A stretch of DNA of 64,000 nucleotides from Carposina sasakii (Eukaryota > Arthropoda > Insecta > Lepidoptera > Carposinidae), in the NCBI GenBank assembly GCA_014607495.2, contig CP053149.1, positions 17,062,120 through 17,126,119 on the forward strand, read 5' to 3'. The position numbers and the translations under genes are program-made. This document shows, one piece after another, positions 1-9,945 of this stretch; within the stretch, counting starts at the first letter, position 1; every line of letters starts with the position of its first letter. The notes beneath the pieces are model-generated. The model saw only the letters and a program-made list of their open reading frames with translations. It ran no database searches and was not told where the DNA came from.

Positions 1-1045
1 ATTACCGTTGAGTTAAAAATAACCGACCACGTTAAAAAAGAGTAGTGACTGCATAGTGACAAATCATCAAATTTAAAATCGATTCGGTGTCATAATGTGG
101 CAATCATTTACCTGAATAAATTAGCATTTATATTATACTAGCGACCCGCCCCGGCTTTGTACGGGTGCAGTGCTGATACTATACATATAAACCTTCCCCG
201 TGAATCACTCTATCTTCGAAAAAAAAACCGCATCAAAATCCTTTTCCTAGTTTGAAAGATCTAAGCATACATAGGTACGGACAAACAGCGGCAAGCGACT
301 TTGTTTTATAATATGTAGTGATTCAATAATCTACTACATTAAACTGCAATTTTACCTAAATTGCGCTGCATTTTGAAATCGCGTGCAAGAAAACAAGTGG
401 GAACAGCGATGGTATAATGTCTGACAAAGCAAACGCGGCAGGAACCGCAGGCGAGCAACTAGTTCAGGTGGAAACACACGCGGCCACTTTACGAGCTGTC
501 ACGCTCTAATTCAGTTATGGATAGCAAGAAACGAGGATTTCAGTGCTGACTGACACGTTCGGTGTATTTTGTACCAGTCTTGATAGGTAACCGCAATCAG
601 AAAGTTATAATTCCCAATAATTACACAACATACGTTAATAGAATTACATTGGTGATAAACCTATATTAATGATAAGGCATTTTCCAACAATGCGGCTCGT
701 TAATTATAAACATGATGTTACTATACATACGTAACTCTATTAAAAATATTTCCGTGTGTATCAAAAGAACACGTCTTTGATCCCTATCACTATGGCAACC
801 GAAACAAATATCTGTTACTCCGATTACAAAGAAAAGAAAAAAAACACGATCTATCGGTTCGAGTGAGAAAACAAATATATGTGAGGACAATAGGAAATAT
901 TAATTGCTAGTGGAGAGCCTTTCCGACAATCATTGATATCAAAAGAACTTTGTTATCTGTTGTTTGGGTGAGATCTACAATAATAATAATTGGATGTGTA
1001 AAAACGGTAAAACATCAGCTGTATAATATTTATGTCGATGTAATG

Positions 1046-1186
1046 CATGACCACCTTTCACTACTAACTGAACTTGAACATCTCAACTATACCCTCAAAA
1101 TTGGTCAGAAGTGGTACCATGTGGTTCTATCGGCCCTTGGTGCTCTGCCTACCCCGTAAGGCATAAAGGCATGATTATATCTATGT
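1046..1186 (+). repeat. Dispersed repeat, copy 1 of 3 (degenerate)
   Basis: The block shares a long stretch with 22140-22317 and 40465-40653: a run about actively conserved text on lack of coding capacity, ending in a 'CCTACCCCGTAAGG' motif, then a 'GATTATAT' tail and short ATGT repeats. The tail of simple ATGT units suggests a SINE or a LINE 3' end. This copy is the most diverged of the three. Confidence 0.6.
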
Positions 1187-4100
1187 ATGTAATAGATAGA
1201 TTTTTTTTTATAATGATAGTGCTACACAAGTGCACACCCTCAAGTGTGCTGAAATCATATCTATTTTTTTAATATCGTTGGACCAATGTTGATTATGTGG
1301 TTTGTTTATATGGGTCCCTGTTTCTCCTGACGTGCTCTTGGTTTGTTTGATATTGAGTAATATTTTTGTCTGTAAGAAAGAAAGGAAAGAAAATAGTTAA
1401 TATTACAAGAATAGATGAAGAAACGAGTTATTAATAGAAATACTAGTGACTGGATCTATCACGTATCCGGTATGTTTTGCCCACGAGCCAATAAGAATGA
1501 TATCAGTAACTGGTTTAAAACCCCGAAACAAAACGCTATTTTTATGAGTGGTATACTCGTATAAATTTTCATTTCGGCAAATTTAGATTCTATTAGATTT
1601 GTTAATAATGTGTAGAGCATTTTGTTTTTATTTCCAAAAATTTCAATCGAGTTTACAAAATCATATTGCGTTAATTACCCAATTGATGGTTAGTTAACAA
1701 ACAAGCATTAAAGAACAATACAGCAAAATAGCGACGTCCGAAATCAGGCAGAATGCGCTAAAAACCTATTGTGTATATTTCACGGAGGAAGGAGAAACAG
1801 GAGATGTCACATCACACACAAATCTGGATAATATTTGTCGCCTACTCTTCCGCCTGTTACCTATGCAGCCAGACAGTATTACATACATGCATTATACGTA
1901 GTCACGCCCATTGTCCCCCAAAGAGGTTGGGCAGAAGTGTGCAATTAACATACCCACTTTTCACCAGTTAGTATTTCCTATGAATATACGTAGTAAGGCC
2001 CGTTTTATTTATGTCCTTCCTCCACATCATTCGCGCTAAATAACAACTTATTTACCTTTCAACTGAACGTTTTTAGTTATGGTTTAGTTTTGGTTCAGCT
2101 GTGTCCATTTGACAGCGTTTTCATCGTCTTTATTTTGCTTTAAAAAATTAAATTTAACGCGATTCAAGATGTGCACAACATAACTTTAATGGCTGTGATT
2201 TAGTTTTGGTAAATACGTTCAACTATAGTGCGATTGCCCTCCTGTGTAGCTGTCACTGGTCGGCTGTCAGACACAGGTCCTCGGCTGAGGGAGCAGTTAA
2301 CCAGCCAGTGGTTGAAAGCTATCATAGACGATGTACGTACCTACGTACATAGAATTCAAAACATATTTTGAACATACATAAATAGATACACAACTGTTTA
2401 TTTCACAGATAATGTATAGAGAAATGTGGAAGTTTTCCAAAACCTTCTCACATGTCTTTCTTTAGTTTCTGTCACTATTCCCACACCTTTCCAAATTCTA
2501 TTACAACATCCGGTCTAGATCTGTGGGTCTAACTAGATTTACAACTGAGTCACCACTTACTAGTGATATAGTACATTAGTACATTGTAATAGGATCTATA
2601 TAAATATTTTTCTAGATAAATAATCTACAAAGTACATATTAAATAACATTTATCGATTAAAAATCAGATTAGCAATGATTACGAACGTCTCATAATAATT
2701 GAAGGTTGGACGGACTTTGAATGGGAATTAGATAAACATATTTTCCATCCGTAGCGCAGATTCTCAGAATAATAAAAATTTGGTTTTGCGAGTATTTAAA
2801 TCAAGTAATAAATAAATCGACAAATAGGCGCCAACCGTTGCGCACGAGCGGAATCCGTAGCAAGTGCTACGAGCTACGGACCTGCTACGGCACAAGCCCA
2901 TACTACGAACCTGCTATAACACGGATATAAGCTTACAAAACTATGTATTCTACTATCTAATAAATATTCTATGTCATAGCTATACTTGACACCAAAGCTC
3001 GTAGCACGCGCAGTCATAAAACGATTAAGCTCTAGGGCTGCGCGTGTTCGGCACGCATTGTCGATACACTGTGATCAGTTTGGTTTTATTTAGAAGAATA
3101 GGTTTTTGTCTTGCCCTATCTAATGAGCAAAATATCCAATCCAATTCTTTGAACTATTTACGATTTTACTATTTCGATTTTAATTAATTGACGCTGAGAA
3201 CTTTAATTCCGATAACGAGTGCATTTCATATAGTATTAAAGTATTATAGACTAAGCGTACAACTTCCTTTTTATTAAATAAAAATATATGTTTCTGAAAA
3301 AGAAATGTATAATTCAAATAATCGACAGTAACACGACGCATCACTACGGTCTCCCGTAAGGCTCCTAAGTGCGAGCGAGCGCGCAATATCGGCTATACTG
3401 CTCGCATGATCTATGACTGCGCGTGCCACGAGTGTTTGTGAATTATAGAAGTTATTATTACATTGTCGTTCGATTTCATAATAAAGTATCTTCATTATAA
3501 TTTCAAAGTTAATTATAAAATTATTCTTTGTGTTATCGTAGTGTCACAGTTAGTTGATGTTTTATAGTGTTTATTTACTTGCAGATAAGGGACACTCGAC
3601 CCGCTGCGCCCGCACCGCTATCGGGTCACTCTGCATTCATCTTTGACTCTACTGGTTTACAATTTATTATGATTGCATGTGCAGTTAAATTTTTATTTAG
3701 ATAGTTGCAATACAATAGCAATGTGGTGTAGAAGCACAGAACACGTAATTCTAGAAGTGCTTAAATCGTAGACCTTTAGCAGCTGGTACGACTACCATTA
3801 CTTCAGACCATGATTCTAAAGCGGAAAACACTGAAATTTTCCGTTATTTTTTAAAATATTTTCATGAAAAAATAGTTTGGTTCGTTTAATTAGGCCTTAG
3901 ATAATGGTTTTGAAATAAAATTTTAACCAAAAGATCATAAAAAAAACGTTTCCCTTTAAAAAGTTCAAATAACTTATCAACCTTAATGGACAGCCACAAG
4001 TGATGCAAAAAACAGCAATGTATCACACAATAACCAATAAGCCCATTTAATTAGTCACAGGATCGCCCGATACAATTGGCGCGGAGAGCAAAGATTACAT

Positions 4101-4752
4101 ATAATCAAATCAAAAATACATTTCCTGCGAGTAATAACACTGTCGTATGTCGTAACACAATGGTTTTTGTTCAGCGTTTCAGTATTTGCCTGGATGTCAC
4201 CTACACCCTGTATATTATAATATTAGTTAATTATTAAGAATGAGATAGTGATTACTTACTAAAGTTAAAAATGTAATTCTTTACTAGGTACCGATATATC
4301 TGGAATAAGCATTCCATTAAATTTTCAGAAAATGTCTTGAACTTTTCACTAGTCATATCGTTATTACAACGTTAAATGTTAAATTTTACTTGGTAGGTGT
4401 ATTATATTACATCATGATTAATAATATTACTCATTATTCCCTAATTATTTATTTTATAAGTATTTGTATAAATACAGACATTACGATCTCTAATCAATGT
4501 ACTCGTAGTTTGGTTTATATTCTCTGATGTTGTTTCAATTCAGTACGAATTTTCATTTTGGTAAAATTTGTATTCGATTTGATATTTACATTCCGGTTTT
4601 CTGTTGATTTTTTAAAAAGTTTTTATCTATATAAATACACATAAACTATACAGTCATAGAATGTAACGTGTATATCATAAGGTAAGTAGTAAATATGCTA
4701 TAGTTTCATTGTAATTTGGTTTTTTTGTGAGTAAGCTTATGAGAACGACTTA

Positions 4753-4863
4753 TATCTTTGACAGGACTGACGAGCCGATCAGAATATTACATTGTGTTAT
4801 TTGTATTGTCATATCCCAGACAAATAATACAGTGTAATATTCTGATATTATCATGCAAAGATA
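4753..4863. repeat. Short foldback (hairpin) repeat
   Basis: Outer arms TATCTTTG (4753-4760) and CAAAGATA (4856-4863) enclose a longer imperfect inverted repeat, about 4777-4803 against 4820-4846. The block could fold into a hairpin of about 110 bp. It is probably a MITE remnant; no coding capacity. Confidence 0.6.
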
Positions 4864-5380
4864 AAAATAAGGTCACTTTCTATCTCAAATATTGAACACT
4901 GGACAGCGGTAAAATTATTATAGAGTATATAGGTAAGTAAGTAAAATGACGTCTAGAGTAGCCTCCTGAGTGCCCATTGCAGACAACTTGTAAGGATAAA
5001 TATTATGCAGTAACTAATTATATAAGGTCGATATTGATTAAAACTGATCCATAAGCATTAAGACACTCACTTATGTAAGACTGAATGTAACGATGTTAGC
5101 CAATAAGGTGTTAAAATAATTAAAGATATAAGAATCATTTTCATGACTTTTATTGCAATCTGGGTGTCTAGTCATTACTAATTTAATTACTAAACAAATC
5201 ATTTAATACTTTAAACTATTTTTTTTTTTGTATTCACAACCTTTTTCGACGTCCATCTAACTCAGTCTGTGGGATTTATGACTCACTTCTGAACCAATTT
5301 GAAAACAAAATACCCGGAAAAGAACAGGCGCTGTTCTACTCGTATTCCCAGACAATGCAGCTGACGAGGACGTCGCAGTA

Positions 5381-5715
5381 ATAAGACTGTTTTGCATACC
5401 AACAAAACAGTTATTATGTGTGTGAAGAAACACACAGCATTTGAGCAAGGACCTTGCTGGTTTTGATGAAGACTATGAAACTTGACAGTGACAGATGTGC
5501 TTATGACAGATGTCCATGGCACATTCTGCTGGTCATAGAGATGGTAGGGTGAAGTGGAGGTAAGTTGTGTGTGTGTTTACTTAGTTTATGGCGAAGTCTA
5601 TCAATGCGTTCTTCAAACAAATGCTGTGTGTTTCTTCACACACATAATAACTGTTTTGTTGGTATGCAAAACAGTCTTATTATATGTGATCAAAACACAC
5701 AGCATTTGTTTGAAG
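5381..5715. repeat. Left compound terminus of the DIRS-like element
   Basis: In order: arm A (5381-5442); the direct-repeat unit B (5473-5633, also at 9769-9929); arm A' (5619-5680), the exact reverse complement of A; and C' (5677-5715), the exact reverse complement of 9907-9945 at the far end. A and A' could form a 62-bp stem with a loop of about 176 nt. The matches were checked base by base. Confidence 0.85.
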
Positions 5716-6179
5716 ACATGTTTGGTCTCTGCTGGTGTAGCAATATCTACAATGCTATGTGATATTAAATAATAATTATCTAATGAACAACTTTAGTCAT
5801 TTATTTTCCTTAATAACTCTGTAATCAAATATTGAGTATAACATTAATATTTGTCATTCGTTGGTAAATTAGGTCCTTCCCTTACCAAAAATAAATAATA
5901 TAGGTATATATAAATCAACAATTATTACCAGCCTGTAATAATCTTTAACCTTACAAAAAATAATAATAATAATAATAACTTCTTTATTACATTACAATAG
6001 AATTATAGTTATAAAAGAAAATTATTTTAATGACATAATAATAATTATGTTATCATATGGTGCACAAGTGTACTGTGCTCTTAGAAAATAATTTAAAATA
6101 TTTAAAAATCACATGTTAGAAATTAACAAGACCCAAAGTTTCAATAATAAACCAAAAGTTACATGTACCTATTTATAAA

Positions 6180-8456
6180 TTAAATACTGACAAAGCTATG
6201 CAATAATAAATCTTCATTTGACCTGATTGTATTTCGCTCCACATCCCTACAATAAAAACTTTTAAATGTCTGAGCACTCTTCCAATTAGCTCTATTTAGA
6301 ATATCTTCAATTGGTATATTTTCTAACCAGCTCTTGGATGCCACAGCAGAACGTACACTGCCAGGGGGTGCATCAATCCCAGCTTCTCTAAAAACTGATC
6401 TAATCCAACCGGCTATTATGGATCTAGTGGCTGGTTTAATAGGTCCCTTAATAGATATAAAAAGATTACAAGATTTTAGTTGGGAACGCCTTTCCTTAGT
6501 TATTTCCATTAATTTATTAATATGCCATACTGGACACAAACTCTGATCTGGATGTTGTTTCAGCAACCACCCTGACTGTCTACTATCTGCTCTGTCAGTC
6601 TTTGAACCAAATCTAGGCCAAAGTACTATTTCACTACTGCTTATGTTACTCTCAGGCACATCTAACAGTGTGAGATCATGAAGTCTTCGACCTGAAGCTA
6701 GTAGTAAAATCATTGCAGCTCTTCTAGTAATATCAAAAACTGTATCTACCCTTGGTGTATTCTTTAACCAGTCAAAAATTAGTTTAGTATCCCATACAGG
6801 TGGTTTTTTATCTTTTGGTTTAGTGATAGAAATGGCTTTCAACACCTGATGTACAAAAAAGTTTCTTGACAAGTCCTCTGTCCCTGTTGCACTATAAGTT
6901 GAGATTGCAGACTTATGTAGTAATATAGTGCGATATGCTAGTTTATCTTTAATATATAATTTTGCAAGAAAACGAGCTACATCATTCCCCTGCGGATATT
7001 TGGGATCCAATTTATTTAACCTGCACCAAGAAATCCACCTCTTAACTGGAGCTCTATAAGTTAACAATGTTGACTCTCGCCAACTATTGGACAGTAACTG
7101 TTTCTCCTCTTTAGACCAATGGGAGATTTGATTGCCCCACCCCCAATTTTCCAAGCAAAAATCTCCAGTGGACTCACCTGGTGTGGACAGTTGCTCGTTG
7201 TGAAGTTTATGAGGTTGGTCCTCAGGTCTAATATGCTCACTGGTTCTGCTTGGGCTTGCAGATCCGCTAACCAGTAGCACTGGCTCCAATATGCAGCTAT
7301 TATTGTGTAAATTACCTTGGCTTTGTTGAGGTGGTACAACACCCTGGGAATTAGATTCGGTGGCAAGAACACCCCTGCCAGCCCGTAGTGACGACTGAAT
7401 GCGTCGCAGTAACTTGCGGACCCATCTGTGGCGTCCCAAGATACGTAACTTCTTACGACTGCAGATCTTTCGGACGTGAACAGGTCTATCTCGAGTATAC
7501 CCCAAATACTGAGTACAGCCTCCGAGGCCGGGGGTAACAGGTGCCATTCCGGCATCGGTTTTATTCAAAATAGGCGGTCGGCTATGCCGTAGTATCTTCC
7601 CGGAAGATATGCCGCCGATAGCAGGATGTTCAACTGTTCCGTCATCAATCTGAGCAGACTCGGTGACCGTGTAATGTGAGCCTACCTTAGACCTCCTTTC
7701 TGTAATTTTATGGCGCCTTACACAGTGAACAACTCCTTGATGTTGGAATTCTAACGACTCTGGTACATGGTCAAGGTGCCGGAAAGATTTTGGTTGTTCA
7801 GCTGAGCGCCCCAGCCCGCATCCGCTGCGTCTCTGGTTAGAATGTGAGTCACCTCTCTTCTGTGCAGAGCCACCGTACTGTGGTCTGTGGTTTTCCACCA
7901 CCAGGATAGTACCTGTAGCACAGGATGATGGAGTCCTCTCCTTTGTCTTGCTCTCAGATGAAAGAAGTTTGTTAGAAACCTTAGAGTTCTTTGACAATGT
8001 AAGCATCCTCCTAGAGTGAATATGTACTAAATCTCTCTGAGAGACACCTGACCCTGTCTGAGAGTCTTGTCTGTGATCAATTTTCTTATTGATACCTTCA
8101 CTGAAGGCAGTGTCTTGGTACTCCTCTGTGTATCCCACAGAGGTTACAGCTGATTTACAGGTGTGATCATAGACATCTGGAAGTTTACCTGCCACCCAAA
8201 GGCTTCCAGAAGGCACAGAGTCTCCGAAACCTGGCCTATGAGTATGTTCCTGTTTTAACCTATCTGAAGGTAATTGTCTAAGTAGACCAAAAGCCTGACT
8301 CCTCTTGATCATAGGATTTCCGCAATCTAATTGAACAGGGCAGCAAATGTTTGGAGGACTGAATATAGGCCAAAGGCGAGGGAGGTTAGTTACCTTTTTT
8401 GCTGGTGGCATTTTCTTGGTTGTTATCTCGAAAGGTGTGTTGTCTCTTATAGGCAC
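6180..8456 (-). CDS. Tyrosine recombinase of DIRS-like element
   Basis: One open frame of 758 codons. Only the C-terminal part (about residues 445-758, 7124-6180) looks like a real domain, a phage-integrase-type tyrosine recombinase. Box A is visible as ASGRRLHDLTLL (about 587-598) with its Arg, and the C-terminal block runs from GSVRSAVASK (699 onward) to the putative nucleophile Tyr735 in SFYCRD. The usual H-x-x-R reads G-x-x-R here, which either marks the subgroup or is a mutation. Upstream of about residue 440 the frame overlaps the gag end and the RNase H frame and is probably not a functional protein. The true start is therefore uncertain. Confidence 0.7.
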   Translation of the reverse strand: MPIRDNTPFEITTKKMPPAKKVTNLPRLWPIFSPPNICCPVQLDCGNPMIKRSQAFGLLRQLPSDRLKQEHTHRPGFGDSVPSGSLWVAGKLPDVYDHTCKSAVTSVGYTEEYQDTAFSEGINKKIDHRQDSQTGSGVSQRDLVHIHSRRMLTLSKNSKVSNKLLSSESKTKERTPSSCATGTILVVENHRPQYGGSAQKRGDSHSNQRRSGCGLGRSAEQPKSFRHLDHVPESLEFQHQGVVHCVRRHKITERRSKVGSHYTVTESAQIDDGTVEHPAIGGISSGKILRHSRPPILNKTDAGMAPVTPGLGGCTQYLGYTRDRPVHVRKICSRKKLRILGRHRWVRKLLRRIQSSLRAGRGVLATESNSQGVVPPQQSQGNLHNNSCILEPVLLVSGSASPSRTSEHIRPEDQPHKLHNEQLSTPGESTGDFCLENWGWGNQISHWSKEEKQLLSNSWRESTLLTYRAPVKRWISWCRLNKLDPKYPQGNDVARFLAKLYIKDKLAYRTILLHKSAISTYSATGTEDLSRNFFVHQVLKAISITKPKDKKPPVWDTKLIFDWLKNTPRVDTVFDITRRAAMILLLASGRRLHDLTLLDVPESNISSSEIVLWPRFGSKTDRADSRQSGWLLKQHPDQSLCPVWHINKLMEITKERRSQLKSCNLFISIKGPIKPATRSIIAGWIRSVFREAGIDAPPGSVRSAVASKSWLENIPIEDILNRANWKSAQTFKSFYCRDVERNTIRSNEDLLLHSFVSI
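7061..7850 (-). pseudogene. RNase H / RT C-terminal relic of DIRS-like element
   Basis: A second frame, overlapping the recombinase frame, encodes RNase H-like sequence: DAADAGWGAQLNNQ near 7830-7790, then SNIKELFTV, then EWHLLPP, WGILEIDLFTSE and YCDAFSRH, and LIPRVLYHLNKAK near 7340, which is the usual end of the RT/RNase H unit of DIRS elements. The frame is broken by TAG at 7751-7753 and TAA at 7718-7720. The RT fingers and palm are not visible upstream. It is a decayed or partly deleted polyprotein. Confidence 0.65.
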
Positions 8457-9621
8457 GAAAATTATTAGATTTTATCCTATTAGTATTAGAAAAATTATTT
8501 TTTAAAGTTTTATTTGGTACTATATGAGATCTCCTATCTTGTCTCTGATTTGTAGAAGACTGCTCACGAGAAAAGCCTTTCTCCTTTAAATAACTTGGGG
8601 TATTAAGCCAAATCTGAGAGCCACCTAGAGACTGAATAATAGGCTGTAATGCTTGCCTACTAAAAAGGTATTCTGAACTTGGGGGAATATTTCTTAATGA
8701 AGCTTTTAAATTATTGTTACCTATTTCTTTAAGAATCCTTTCCCTTCTTATTTCTATACACTCACTGCGTCTGCCACAAATAATCTGCATAATTTTTTCA
8801 GTACTATTGTACAACTCAGAACCCTGGCCAAGCAAGGAAGAGACTTTGTCAAATAAAGAAGAAGGATTTAAGTCTCCTGGATTAGCAGCAGCCCAATTAA
8901 CTAAATTTTGCAAACCTTGTCTAAGCAGTTCCCGCTGCTCTAGCTCAGCATTTGTTAAAGAAGCAAGCATGTTTTCAGCTGAAGCTAAATAATCCTTTGT
9001 TTTATTATAATGGCAAAGTTCCTCATTCACCTTCAAAGCAACAAACCCAGGTGTAGCAGCATATGATTGCATAATTGACTTATAACGTATACCCTTCCAT
9101 GCTTGTGAATCAAAATGCTGAAGGCGAGTAACTTCCTCCAGTCGGTGAGTATTTGCCAAAGGTATCACTCTTTTATCATCAAATTCAGTATTGAGTGTGC
9201 CAAGACCTAACTGAAGCTCCCCAGTTGAGTTACAAGGATTGACCAAAAAAGTATTTTGAACTTTCTTTGGAACCTCTGAAATATCAGTGCCTGTATTAGG
9301 CCCTGGAAGTGTTATAGATGCAGAATTTTGAGTCAACGAGGATATATAATGCGGTAGCTGTGTTAAATAACCGGATATATAATTTACTTGCCGCGACAAA
9401 TTATCGATACGCTGATCAGAAACATGCTTGTACTTACGGCGTTTGTTGGGAGGAGGTGAAGCCATACCTCTCTCATCTTCCGAAGATGAGGAAGTTTCTC
9501 TCTCCTCACCAGATTCTACCAGCACACGGCCCTCTGGCCGCTCTCCATCCGAAGCTGCGGCATCAGATTGAGCACGTGCGCCGGCGTCACTTTCACTTAC
9601 CGAACTTCGTGATATTCTCAT
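8386..9621 (-). CDS. Gag-like protein of DIRS-like element
   Basis: A 411-codon frame, the first of the element in sense orientation, starting 148 bp inside the right direct repeat. The N-terminus (about 1-60) is acidic and Ser/Glu-rich with a basic PPPNKRRKYK patch. Residues about 100-330 are the probable structural core, including LGLGTLNTEFDDKRVIPLAN and ELCHYNKTKDYLASAENMLA, a region recurring in gag frames of animal DIRS-like elements. The C-terminus is Asn/Arg-rich and basic, suiting nucleic-acid binding. No CCHC knuckle is seen. The last 71 bases overlap the next frame. The assignment rests on position, composition and recollection of related elements. Confidence 0.6.
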   Translation of the reverse strand: MRISRSSVSESDAGARAQSDAAASDGERPEGRVLVESGEERETSSSSEDERGMASPPPNKRRKYKHVSDQRIDNLSRQVNYISGYLTQLPHYISSLTQNSASITLPGPNTGTDISEVPKKVQNTFLVNPCNSTGELQLGLGTLNTEFDDKRVIPLANTHRLEEVTRLQHFDSQAWKGIRYKSIMQSYAATPGFVALKVNEELCHYNKTKDYLASAENMLASLTNAELEQRELLRQGLQNLVNWAAANPGDLNPSSLFDKVSSLLGQGSELYNSTEKIMQIICGRRSECIEIRRERILKEIGNNNLKASLRNIPPSSEYLFSRQALQPIIQSLGGSQIWLNTPSYLKEKGFSREQSSTNQRQDRRSHIVPNKTLKNNFSNTNRIKSNNFRAYKRQHTFRDNNQENATSKKGN

Positions 9622-9768
9622 TTGTATAGTATTAAGAACACTTAAAACACTAAAAAACGATTCCGAAAAACCTTCTTTTGTATTTTAACAGTAATTAATA
9701 TTGTTATAAATTGAAATAAAAGAATTTACAAAAAATATTGACGGCCATCACGTGCGAAATCTACAACG

Positions 9769-9945
9769 CTATGAAACTTGACAGTGACAGATGTGCTTAT
9801 GACAGATGTCCATGGCACATTCTGCTGGTCATAGAGATGGTAGGGTGAAGTGGAGGTAAGTTGTGTGTGTGTTTACTTAGTTTATGGCGAAGTCTATCAA
9901 TGCGTTCTTCAAACAAATGCTGTGTGTTTTGATCACATATAATAA
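9769..9945. repeat. Right terminus of the DIRS-like element
   Basis: Contains the second copy of the 161-bp direct repeat (9769-9929, matching 5473-5633) and the outer 39-bp segment 9907-9945, which is inverted relative to 5677-5715. Because the gag-like frame reads away from here, this is the 5' end of the element. Confidence 0.85.

Larger units (their letters stand above)
1..5380. other. Gene-free AT-rich region with repeat fragments
   Basis: No reading frame here resembles a known protein and none has coding-like composition. Recognisable pieces are an RTE-type tail near 140-200, a dispersed repeat at 1046-1186 and a hairpin at 4753-4863, listed separately. The rest is AT-rich sequence in which I see nothing else. 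Confidence 0.6.
5381..9945 (-). mobile_element. DIRS/PAT-like tyrosine-recombinase retrotransposon
   Basis: The element is transcribed leftwards: gag-like frame (9621-8386), broken RNase H frame (about 7850-7061) and tyrosine recombinase (about 7124-6180). It has no LTRs. Its ends carry compound repeats: a perfect 62-bp inverted pair (5381-5442 and 5619-5680), a 161-bp direct repeat at both ends (5473-5633 and 9769-9929), and a perfect 39-bp inverted pair joining the two ends (5677-5715 and 9907-9945). Such compound termini are characteristic of DIRS and PAT elements, which integrate by recombinase rather than DDE integrase. Only about 340 bp separate the gag end from the RNase H relic, and I see no F/YxDD core, so most of the reverse transcriptase appears deleted. 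This copy is probably non-autonomous. Confidence 0.8.
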
